DNA of 25,088 bases from an uncultured Opitutia bacterium (GTDB taxonomy: Bacteria > Verrucomicrobiota > Verrucomicrobiia > Opitutales > JABJCN01), in the NCBI GenBank assembly GCA_913046175.1, contig CAJWSN010000004.1, positions 1 through 25,088 of the forward strand. Direction: 5' to 3'. The notes below the pieces were generated by a model, which was not told where the DNA came from, made no database searches, and was given only the letters and a program-made list of their open reading frames with translations. Position numbers and translations under genes: made by a program. This document shows positions 16,257 to 23,432 of the stretch, in pieces (within the stretch, counting starts at the first letter, position 1; each line of letters starts with the position of its first letter).

Positions 16257-18506
16257 TTATCGTATAAATGCGTATTGGCGGGTGTTCATAAGGGCCACGA
16301 TCACGTTCTTGTAGCCCTTGCTCAGCCCTTTTTCCTGCTCGTCGTAGCGGTTGATCTCCTGCAGGAGAAGACCTTTTTCGGCAATGCTTGGACGACGGCT
16401 TAGTACAGTGAGAAAAATGACGTCGAGTTTCTCCTCAGGGGTCTCCTTGGTCATGAGATGTTTCATGAGGACAGAATTGGGCTTCATCAGCTCCTTGAAC
16501 ATGGGGCCATTAAGGAGTGCAAGGGCTTGGGGCACGGTGGGTTGAACACTGGCATTCTCGATGACATCCCGATCTGACTGGCCAAACATTTGGAGGAAGT
16601 GGCCATTGGGAGCCGGGGATGGCAGTTCTGCCGCACGAACAAGACCCTTGCCAAAACCTTTCCAGCGCGGGTCCAGCTCAACCTGGGTCTTTTGGCTGGA
16701 GGTTTTCTTCCCGTCCTTGTTCATGGACATCATCATCTCCTCCATCATGCCTTTTCGGGCTGTACTTTGCGCAGCACGAACTTTTTTGCGGGCCTCATTG
16801 CCTATACCCCTGTATTGTTGCTCAAGCGTCTCCAGCTGCTTGGTGTTATTGGATGCCGTGGCTGCTTCTATTTTCTCGCGCAGTTCCTTGCGCTTGACGG
16901 CAAACTCGCCCTCAATGTCAGCAATTTGCGAGACAATCTCAAAGATTTCCTCCGGTGAACGCGAAAGCATGTATTCAGCCTGTTGCTTGCTGTTGTCCAC
17001 ACGAATTTCCTCACGATCCCTCAGGACCCGTTCATCGCAGTCCTGAATGGTCATGGAAAGCATGGAGTCCCAAAGTTGCTCCGCGCTCATGCGACGAAGC
17101 ATTGGACCGGGGAAATAATAGGGGTCACCCTTCACGTGGTCAGCAGTACTGACCTGGCGATGATAAGTGGGGGTGTTGTAGAGGACGCGTTCGTATTGCT
17201 TCAGGTCGAAGTTTACATCGGACATCAGCTTCATGAGGTATTTTAGAAGCTCGGGATGAGAAACAACCGAGTCAGGCTTGAGGTCGTCAATGGGTTCGAA
17301 AATGCCATGGCCCATGACTTTTTTCCAAATCCGGTTGGCAATGACCTTTACGAAAAGCTCGTTTTCCGGGGAGGTCATCCATCGGACATACACATCACGA
17401 GGTGATTCTTCACCACCAAATTCAACGGTCTCGCCGAAAAGCAGTCCTGGCTTGACAGTCGATTTGGGCTTGGCGTCATCATACTTGTAGTCATGGGGAA
17501 GCTTGAGGGCTTTCTTGGTTTCACGAGCGCCGAAGGTAATCGGCTCAAAGATGTCGCGGATGGCCCGGTCCATGGAACGCTGACGCTCGCGGTCACCATT
17601 GGCGGCCTGGCGAACAAGTTTGCGAGCCTCGTTAAGATTATCCGGCCGAAGGGTCGTCTCGACCCCGTAGGTGTAGGCCGCCATCTGGTAGTATTCCATC
17701 TGGGTCCAGTCTTCAAACGGATGGTCGTGACATTGGGCGCAAACCAAACGGGTTCCCATGAAGACCTGCATGGTGTTCGACATGTTGTCGAGAGGCATGC
17801 CACGGTCACGGATGTAGTAGCCTACAGCCGCATTGTCCCAGGGGTAACCCTCTGACTTAAGGAGTTGCTGGACAAACAAGTCATAGCGCTTGTTTTCACG
17901 GATGGACTGCTTGACCCACTCAATGTAGGCAGCGCCATCTCCATCACGCTGGTTTGTCTTAAGGCGGAGTATGTCACCCCAATAGTTAAAATTATGGCTG
18001 ATGTAACCGGGTTGCTTGAGCAGTTCATCCGTTACCTGGCGACGCTTAGAAGTGCTTTTCGAATCAAGAAAGGTGGTGACCTCATCATAACTCGGTATGC
18101 GACCGAGGATATCCAGATAAATCCGGCGGATAAACTGTTCATCCGTTGAGGGCGGATTCTGCTGTATGCGATTCTCGCGAAATTTTGCGCGAATTAAACG
18201 ATCGATTTCATTGGCACGCTGGATCACCTCGTACAATGGCATCTTGTGCATGCTGGTAAGCACACTTCCCTGCTCCCGCACGTAACGCTGGTCCACCTCA
18301 GAGAGTTGCTCAAGCTTGACCCAGACCTGGGAACCATTCGAACGTTGCAATTTGACATAACCGGAATCCACCGTGATCAACTCGGCCTCCATCGTGCGCC
18401 CCCTGGTATCGGTGAAGACGCGGGAATGTACGTTCGCGACAAAAACAAATAACAAGGCAACTCCAAAGGAAAACCTCAGGGCGGGGCAGGCTTTTAACAA
18501 GTTCAT
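16257..18506 (-). CDS. Secreted SHD1-DUF1549-DUF1553 protein
   Basis: 749-residue exported protein. Signal peptide (about 1-28), then an SHD1-like module (about 29-80: RVFTDTRGRTMEAELITVDS ... LEQLSEVDQRYVREQ) where relatives usually have a PSCyt1 cytochrome. DUF1549 follows (about 95-300: FIRRIYLDILGRIPSYDEVT) with the heme-type CAQCHDHPFEDW, Cys256-His260. DUF1553 occupies the C-terminal half (WMTSPENELFVKVIANRIW to the end). A glutamate/lysine-rich coiled coil (about 517-590) interrupts DUF1553. Function is unknown; the family is proposed to act on carbohydrates in Planctomycetota and Verrucomicrobiota. It is the first gene of a unit with DUF1501. Confidence 0.92.
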   Translation of the reverse strand: MNLLKACPALRFSFGVALLFVFVANVHSRVFTDTRGRTMEAELITVDSGYVKLQRSNGSQVWVKLEQLSEVDQRYVREQGSVLTSMHKMPLYEVIQRANEIDRLIRAKFRENRIQQNPPSTDEQFIRRIYLDILGRIPSYDEVTTFLDSKSTSKRRQVTDELLKQPGYISHNFNYWGDILRLKTNQRDGDGAAYIEWVKQSIRENKRYDLFVQQLLKSEGYPWDNAAVGYYIRDRGMPLDNMSNTMQVFMGTRLVCAQCHDHPFEDWTQMEYYQMAAYTYGVETTLRPDNLNEARKLVRQAANGDRERQRSMDRAIRDIFEPITFGARETKKALKLPHDYKYDDAKPKSTVKPGLLFGETVEFGGEESPRDVYVRWMTSPENELFVKVIANRIWKKVMGHGIFEPIDDLKPDSVVSHPELLKYLMKLMSDVNFDLKQYERVLYNTPTYHRQVSTADHVKGDPYYFPGPMLRRMSAEQLWDSMLSMTIQDCDERVLRDREEIRVDNSKQQAEYMLSRSPEEIFEIVSQIADIEGEFAVKRKELREKIEAATASNNTKQLETLEQQYRGIGNEARKKVRAAQSTARKGMMEEMMMSMNKDGKKTSSQKTQVELDPRWKGFGKGLVRAAELPSPAPNGHFLQMFGQSDRDVIENASVQPTVPQALALLNGPMFKELMKPNSVLMKHLMTKETPEEKLDVIFLTVLSRRPSIAEKGLLLQEINRYDEQEKGLSKGYKNVIVALMNTRQYAFIR

Positions 18507-18523
18507 TATTACTTACACGCTAG

Positions 18524-18536
18524 GCGCATTATGCGC
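18524..18536. promoter_or_regulatory. Perfect 13-base palindrome upstream of the DUF1549 gene
   Basis: GCGCAT-T-ATGCGC is a perfect 6+1+6 dyad located 18-30 bases before the DUF1549 start codon. Its position fits an operator or a leader hairpin. No known regulator motif is recognised. Confidence 0.4.
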
Positions 18537-18590
18537 AGGTGCAACTTTTATTTCATGAAGTAATGGAATCCCGAAGTAATTCCAAATAGT

Positions 18591-18968
18591 TCAAGCCGGG
18601 TATCGTTTGGCAAGGAGGACACCCATCCAGCCGAGTATGAAAATGCCAAGAAAATCAGACAATAAATCCCAAGGGTCAAAACCACGGGCCTTGAAGAACA
18701 ATTGCGAAAACTCCTCCATCGTGACCAAAACCATAATCAGAAGGCTTCCAACATGGATGCGAATAACTGAAACTCGCAGACACCTGCCCCGCATCGAAAG
18801 GTTCGTAAGGAAAGCCAGCGTGCCCATGAGAAAGAAATGCCCGGTCTTGTCCTTCCCCGGCAATTCCTGGACAAACGGAAAAACCTGATAGACCATGCCT
18901 TGATTCGCCAAAAGCACAACTCCGACAACAAAAAGTGCAAATGCAAGGGTGATGAGCCTGATATGCAC
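18591..18968 (-). CDS. VanZ-like membrane protein
   Basis: 125-residue membrane protein of the VanZ-like type. The conserved elements are DKTGHFFLMGTLAFL (Asp-Lys...His in the second helix), MEEFSQLFFKARGFDPWDLL (Glu...Gln, Arg and Asp) and the final DFLGIFILGWMGVLL helix. Four hydrophobic segments are predicted. VanZ itself gives low-level teicoplanin resistance, but most VanZ-like proteins have unknown roles in the envelope. It starts 8 bases after the DUF1587/1592 gene, so it is co-transcribed with it. Confidence 0.82.
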   Translation of the reverse strand: MHIRLITLAFALFVVGVVLLANQGMVYQVFPFVQELPGKDKTGHFFLMGTLAFLTNLSMRGRCLRVSVIRIHVGSLLIMVLVTMEEFSQLFFKARGFDPWDLLSDFLGIFILGWMGVLLAKRYPA

Positions 18969-18976
18969 CTTAGCCC

Positions 18977-21307
18977 TCAGTCAACAGCAAGTCGATTGCC
19001 ATCTCCGCGCCGTTTCTGGAATGGGTCGCTGTGCACGATTCCCATCACCAGCGTGGAAAAGCGATACTCGTTCTTTTGGAGACTCTCAACGATTTGATTG
19101 ACGGTACACCTGTCGTAATACTCCAGACCCCGGCCAAGGGCAAAGGTCAACAACATCTCCGTCAAACAGCGAAGATATTCCCCGCGATAATCACGAGCAA
19201 GCAGGGCGCGCAGCTGGTCGGGCCCGTTGACAAACCTGCCGGATGCCAGTTTTCCCGAGGGGTCTATGGGGAATTTGCCATCCTTGTCACGCCAGACACC
19301 AATGGCGTCAAAGTTTTCGAATGCGAGCCCAATGGGATCCATGTTGGCATGGCAGGCTGCACAAACAGGATCCTTGCGATGCTTCTCCATTATCTCTCGC
19401 AGGGAAAATGCCTGCAGTGCCTTCCCGTCAGAAGGCAGAGACGGGGCATTGGGATCAGGTGGTGGCGGTGGGAGGCCAAGCAGGTTCTCAAGGATCCATT
19501 TGCCTCGCTTTACCGGGGAGGTTCGGGTGGGGTTCGAGGTTATGGTGAGGATGCTTGCATGGGTCAGGAGCCCGACTCGTCCCGTACCCTTGAGTGAGAC
19601 CCTGGTAAAATCTCCTGCTGGGACCTTGGGCATCCCGTAGTGTTTGGCCAATCGTTGATTCACGTAGGTGTAATCCGCCTCCAGAAACTCCATCACGGAA
19701 CGGTCCTGCCGTTGGATGTGCTGAAAAAGTAATTCTGTCTCCCGACGCATGTCCGCAGCCAAGTCCTTGGTAAAAGTGGGGAACCGCTTCTGGTCAGGCA
19801 TGACCTTGTCCAGGTTTCTCAATTCAAGCCATTGGCCAGCAAAGTTTCGTGCCAAGACTCCTGACCTTTCATCCGCCAGCATTCTTCGCACTTCCGTGTC
19901 GAAATTCCTTCGCAACTCCCCTTTCCATGCCCTGCGAAGCAAGGGATGATCTGGCATGGTGCCCCAGAGAAAGTAGGAAAGACGCGATGCCAGGGCAAAT
20001 TCATCCACGCGGTGGACGACTTGCGGGTTGTCCGGGCTGGGCTGGGTCTCTCCCCGGAAAAGAAAATGCGGAGAAATTAAAACCGCCTTCATCGCCAACG
20101 CCACTGCCTTGGTGAAACTCAGGCCATCCTTTTGTGCCATGCTGTACAGGTTCATCAGACGATCCAGTTCATCCTCGCGCACAGGTCGACGATAGGCTCT
20201 GGATGTAAAGATCGAGAGAATGGAACGAGCCGCTTTTTCAGCACCTCCAGCCTTTTTGGCGTCGGTAAAAAATATATCCTTGTGGGATTGCGGAACATCA
20301 GGGGGAGGCAAGCCGATGGGCCCCTCCACTTCCAGCCAGCGAATGTGCAGGTTTCGATCACGCTGACGCGGGTTCGGATGCTTGGGCATGTAGTAGTCAT
20401 TCAGGAAGGCGGCACCCACTTTCCACCGCCCTTTTGCCACCTTGACCTTTGTCTCGTGTGTGCCCGGGTTGTTCCTGGTCTGCGGTACCGTCAAAACACC
20501 AACCTGTTTCCCGTTGAGGAGTAGGCCCACCTTGACCTTCTCACCACCTGCCTGGTCACCAAAGCCATGAAAGCGTAGAATGTATTCACCATCCAGTGGA
20601 GCTTCAAGAGTCACGTGGGCCTCCCCATTGGAAACCAGGATGCGGTGGCCATCCCGAAATAAACCGTGGCCCCTCATTTGCTGGGCAGTAAATCTTTGCT
20701 TGCGGGGAGGTGGAGGCGTCAAAGCCAAAGCCTCTTCCAGAATTTCATCGGCTGCAGAAATATATTTTTCCATCAGGACGGGAGCCACGGTCAGGACATC
20801 CCCGATATTGTCGAACCCGTAACCGGAGTCATCCACGGGAAACTTGTCCTCCGGGCGAAAGTCCTTCCTCAACCCAAACAAATCACGAACGGTGTTTCCG
20901 TACTCTTCACGGTTGAGGCGGCGGATGGTGACTCGGCCCGGGTCCGGGTTGTCGCAATCGTGCCTAAACACTTCCTTTTCAATCCAATGAAGGATACGCT
21001 CTCGTTCATCCTCATTGGGTTGTTTCTTGTTCGGTGGAGGCATCTGCCTGTCATCCAGAACTGACCAAATGCGCTTCCATTCCATGTTGGAAGACATACG
21101 AATCTTAACGTCATCAAAAGTATCAAGGACCACGTCCCCCTTCTTGGCGCCATCACCATGGCAATCGTAGCAATATTTCTCCAACAGGGGACGTACCTCC
21201 TTCCCGTAATCAAGGCCGTTCAGGGTGCTTCCAAAACAACTTGCCAAGATCAGGCAGGCTCCCCGAGCCTGCCAGCTAAAAAGTGACTTCACCTTTTCCA
21301 TGTCCAT
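18977..21307 (-). CDS. Secreted cytochrome protein with DUF1587, DUF1595, DUF1592, DUF1588 and DUF1585 domains
   Basis: 776-residue exported protein with a signal peptide (about 1-30). An N-terminal PSCyt1 cytochrome has CYDCH at 46-50 and the DDRQMPPPNKKQ methionine motif. DUF1587 follows (VTIRRLNREEYGNTVRDLFG). A beta-rich, carbohydrate-binding-module-like segment lies at about 230-345 (VTLEAPLDGEYILRFHGFGD). DUF1595 (FTSRAYRRPVREDELDRLM), DUF1592 (ALASRLSYFLWGTMPDHPLL), DUF1588 (SNPTRTSPVKRGKWILENLL) with a second heme-type motif CAACH at 649-653, and C-terminal DUF1585 (LLTFALGRGLEYYDRC) complete it. This domain order is standard for a Planctomycetota/Verrucomicrobiota family of unknown enzymology. 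A second in-frame ATG lies at 21301. It heads a unit with the VanZ-like gene. Confidence 0.93.
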   Translation of the reverse strand: MDMEKVKSLFSWQARGACLILASCFGSTLNGLDYGKEVRPLLEKYCYDCHGDGAKKGDVVLDTFDDVKIRMSSNMEWKRIWSVLDDRQMPPPNKKQPNEDERERILHWIEKEVFRHDCDNPDPGRVTIRRLNREEYGNTVRDLFGLRKDFRPEDKFPVDDSGYGFDNIGDVLTVAPVLMEKYISAADEILEEALALTPPPPRKQRFTAQQMRGHGLFRDGHRILVSNGEAHVTLEAPLDGEYILRFHGFGDQAGGEKVKVGLLLNGKQVGVLTVPQTRNNPGTHETKVKVAKGRWKVGAAFLNDYYMPKHPNPRQRDRNLHIRWLEVEGPIGLPPPDVPQSHKDIFFTDAKKAGGAEKAARSILSIFTSRAYRRPVREDELDRLMNLYSMAQKDGLSFTKAVALAMKAVLISPHFLFRGETQPSPDNPQVVHRVDEFALASRLSYFLWGTMPDHPLLRRAWKGELRRNFDTEVRRMLADERSGVLARNFAGQWLELRNLDKVMPDQKRFPTFTKDLAADMRRETELLFQHIQRQDRSVMEFLEADYTYVNQRLAKHYGMPKVPAGDFTRVSLKGTGRVGLLTHASILTITSNPTRTSPVKRGKWILENLLGLPPPPPDPNAPSLPSDGKALQAFSLREIMEKHRKDPVCAACHANMDPIGLAFENFDAIGVWRDKDGKFPIDPSGKLASGRFVNGPDQLRALLARDYRGEYLRCLTEMLLTFALGRGLEYYDRCTVNQIVESLQKNEYRFSTLVMGIVHSDPFQKRRGDGNRLAVD

Positions 21308-21375
21308 GGTCTCGATTCAATAATATCCCGAAACCAGTGTTCCTTTCCACCACATTGTAAAATCCATGTTTGAGC

Positions 21376-21407
21376 AAAGAAAAAAGGCCGCCCTTTCGGA
21401 CGGCCTT
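21376..21407 (-). terminator. Rho-independent terminator, minus strand
   Basis: Read on the minus strand, AAGGCCG pairs with CGGCCTT. The stem has one A-C mismatch and two inner GG/CC pairs around a GAAA loop, followed by a T run (TTTTTTCTTT). It would end transcription arriving from the gluconokinase side before the DUF1587/1592 gene. Confidence 0.85.
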
Positions 21408-21423
21408 CCTTCAAGTCAATCGA

Positions 21424-21451
21424 AGAAGATAGATTTGGCTAGAAGATAGAT
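21424..21451. repeat. Short direct repeat, 11 bases twice
   Basis: AGAAGATAGAT occurs at 21424-21434 and again at 21441-21451, a 17-base period. It lies just upstream (minus-strand sense) of the terminator. Function unknown; only two copies are seen. Confidence 0.4.
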
Positions 21452-21618
21452 ACGAACTGTAAATCGACACCTCACCAAACACCTTTAGGAAAATGTGAAA
21501 TTTTTTTGTTTTTTTACCAACCAGCAAGCTCAGCAGGTCAAAGTGGACAACCACAAATCAGCTGAGCCTGGTATAACCAAACATTCAGAGGACCGCCCTG
21601 ATATCAAAAGTCTACCGG

Positions 21619-22128
21619 TTACTTTTCTTCCCGAATCTCCGGAAGGTCCATAATGAGACGAGCGATTTCAGTTGAACCCAGAACCAGTTCAAAAGTTGGA
21701 ACGTCCTCCGGTTCCTCCAGTGCCTCGAACTGACTCGCAAGCATGCCAGCCTTCATATAGTGGCCTTGGCGTTCCTGCATGCGCTTGTTAATCTCATCAA
21801 AATCGCCTTTTAAGTAAACAAAGAAACCTTTCCCGTCCAGTCCCTCCACAAGCCATTCACGGTATTCGCCCTTCAAGGCCGAACAGGCCAAAACAGCCCG
21901 CTCATCCCGGAAAAGAATCCCACCAATAGAACTGTTCAAGGCAGAAAGCCAGTCTCTACGGTCATCATCATTGAGGGGTTGGCCTGATCCCATCTTGACC
22001 ACATTCTCTGCCGAATGAAATTCGTCCCCCTCGATGAATTTACATCCCAGTCCCTCTGACACAAGATTACCAACCGTTGTTTTTCCGCAACCGGAAACAC
22101 CCATCAAAACAATGACCCATCCAGACAT
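21619..22128 (-). CDS. Gluconokinase
   Basis: 169-residue P-loop kinase of the GntK/IdnK type that makes 6-phosphogluconate from gluconate and ATP in the cytoplasm. The Walker A motif is at the N-terminus (VLMGVSGCGKTTVGNLVSE). GDEFHSAENVVKMGSGQPLN is the family's substrate motif, followed by DDDRRDWL, ACSALKGEYREWL and the lid arginine region MQERQGHYMKAGML. The ATG at 22128 gives the usual family start (MSGWVIVLMGVSGCGK) and lies 4 bases after the nitroreductase stop. The frame is open upstream to 22227, but that would overlap the nitroreductase gene. No gluconate transporter is adjacent. Confidence 0.92.
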   Translation of the reverse strand: MSGWVIVLMGVSGCGKTTVGNLVSEGLGCKFIEGDEFHSAENVVKMGSGQPLNDDDRRDWLSALNSSIGGILFRDERAVLACSALKGEYREWLVEGLDGKGFFVYLKGDFDEINKRMQERQGHYMKAGMLASQFEALEEPEDVPTFELVLGSTEIARLIMDLPEIREEK

Positions 22129-22132
22129 GATC

Positions 22133-22774
22133 TTAACCTTGGCAGTGATTGACAAGAATCTCATCCAGGCCAGACAAAGGTCGAACTTTACCTGGCAGGT
22201 CACTTTTGCCATAAAAAACCAGGGCAACCACCTCCTCGTCAGGAGCTGGTTGCTGGATGCCTACAACCTTACGAAAAGACGGATGCTCCCAAACAGGCCC
22301 TGTACTCCACTTGGCTGAGATGCCGGCATTTTCAAAAAGCAGCAGGAGATTCTGGACGATGCAGCAACAGGTTGCATAATCCTCACGGACAACTTCGGGC
22401 TTGTTCTCCACAAGGAACGAGGCGCGAGGAGTGAATTGGGTAACGACAAGCAAACCCGGGGCTGCACCCCATTGCTTTGCCTTACTGTCACCGCGGGTTT
22501 GCAATTCAGGAGTTGGATTGTCTCCGCGAACCACTTCACCAAAAAGGCGTCCAATCTCCCGGATGCGGGCCTTGTCCAAAAGATAAAAGCGGCATGGCTC
22601 GGTACGGTGATGATTCGGTGCGTTCCTTGCAATGTCGATTGCCTCAATCACATCGTTGGGAGTCGGCACTTCCTCGCTGTAGTGCTTCGGGCTTATTGTG
22701 CGCCTATGCAAAATGAGTTGCGCAAGCGGGTCAGTGGAATGCTGAATGGATGAAGATTCGGGGCTTTGTGGCAT
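22133..22774 (-). CDS. Nitroreductase family protein (FMN-dependent)
   Basis: 213-residue flavoprotein-fold protein resembling the YdjA/NfsA-like nitroreductase superfamily. RRTISPKHYSEE at the N-terminus is the FMN-phosphate-binding arginine region. ARNAPNHHRTEPCRFYLLD is the next FMN contact segment, GAAPGLLVV follows, and REDYATCCCIVQNLLLLFEN is the helix that lines the dimer flavin site. GKSDLPGKVRPLSGLDEILV is near the C-terminus. These enzymes reduce nitro compounds, quinones or other acceptors with NAD(P)H; the physiological substrate is not evident. It is paired with gluconokinase, 4 bases apart. Confidence 0.87.
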   Translation of the reverse strand: MPQSPESSSIQHSTDPLAQLILHRRTISPKHYSEEVPTPNDVIEAIDIARNAPNHHRTEPCRFYLLDKARIREIGRLFGEVVRGDNPTPELQTRGDSKAKQWGAAPGLLVVTQFTPRASFLVENKPEVVREDYATCCCIVQNLLLLFENAGISAKWSTGPVWEHPSFRKVVGIQQPAPDEEVVALVFYGKSDLPGKVRPLSGLDEILVNHCQG

Positions 22775-22874
22775 GACCTAAGATATGAAATGTAAAAAAA
22801 CACCTGCAACAATCGGCGCAAGGCAAACCGACCTGTTGACAAGGCGTTCAAGACAACCCAAATTCATTTGTATT

Positions 22875-23408
22875 ATGAAGAAACCATGCTCGATAGCCAT
22901 TCTGTCACTGTTCATTCTCACCATCTTGATGGTCAGTCCGGCGCAGGCTGATGAAGGCCCCAAGACTTTCAAGGTCAACGACCTTGCCTTCAAGCGTCCA
23001 GCCGGTTGGACATGGCAGAAACCCTCATCGTCGATGCGCAAGGCACAACTCTCGATTCCAAGCAAGGACGGGGATGCCAATGTCGTTTTTTTCTATTTTG
23101 GGCCAGGCGGTGCCGGAGGAATACAGGCCAACGTAGATCGATGGATGGGCCAGTTCCAAAACGTAAAGGACAAGAAGGTGAACAACGTAAAAATTGGGGG
23201 CACGCCCGTAACCTTCGTTGAGGCTGCCGGCACTTTTCTGACCGGCCCTCCTTTCGGCCAAAAGGTTCCCAAGGCGGGCTATGCGCTGCGCGGAGCAATT
23301 ATCGGGGCCAAGGGTGGCGCTATATTTATCAAATTGACCGGTCCGGAAAAAGTCGTCTTGAAGTCGACAACAGACTTTAAAAAAATGACGGATGAGGCTC
23401 TGAGATAG
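22875..23408 (+). CDS. Conserved secreted protein of unknown function
   Basis: 177-residue protein with a clear signal peptide (MKKPCSIAILSLFILTILMV, cleavage probably after AQA). The mature part starts with a lysine/proline-rich strand (VNDLAFKRPAGWTWQKPSSS). It has a conserved-looking core VVFFYFGPGGAGGIQANVDR, then WMGQFQNVKDKKV, and ends in GAIFIKLTGPEKVVL. From memory, similar proteins occur across Planctomycetota and Verrucomicrobiota without assigned function. The frame is open upstream to 22785, but the signal peptide argues for ATG 22875. A TTGACA at 22836-22841 could be a -35 box, with a poor -10 (CAAATT), which would leave only a few leader bases. Confidence 0.72.
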   Translation: MKKPCSIAILSLFILTILMVSPAQADEGPKTFKVNDLAFKRPAGWTWQKPSSSMRKAQLSIPSKDGDANVVFFYFGPGGAGGIQANVDRWMGQFQNVKDKKVNNVKIGGTPVTFVEAAGTFLTGPPFGQKVPKAGYALRGAIIGAKGGAIFIKLTGPEKVVLKSTTDFKKMTDEALR

Positions 23409-23432
23409 GTCTGGTTGAAAAACTCGGGGCGA

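Larger units (their letters stand above)
21308..21618. other. 311-base intergenic region
   Basis: This is the longest gene-free stretch. It holds a minus-strand terminator (21376-21407), a short direct repeat (21424-21451), A/T runs at about 21496-21514 and no convincing coding frame. The terminator lies 212 bases after the gluconokinase stop, so the transcript has a long 3' untranslated part or a separate small RNA. The promoter of the DUF1587/1592 gene must lie between the terminator and 21307. Confidence 0.6.

Noticed and set aside
22129..22227. 33-residue N-terminal extension of gluconokinase
   Set aside because: It overlaps the nitroreductase gene and precedes the normal family start at the P-loop strand.
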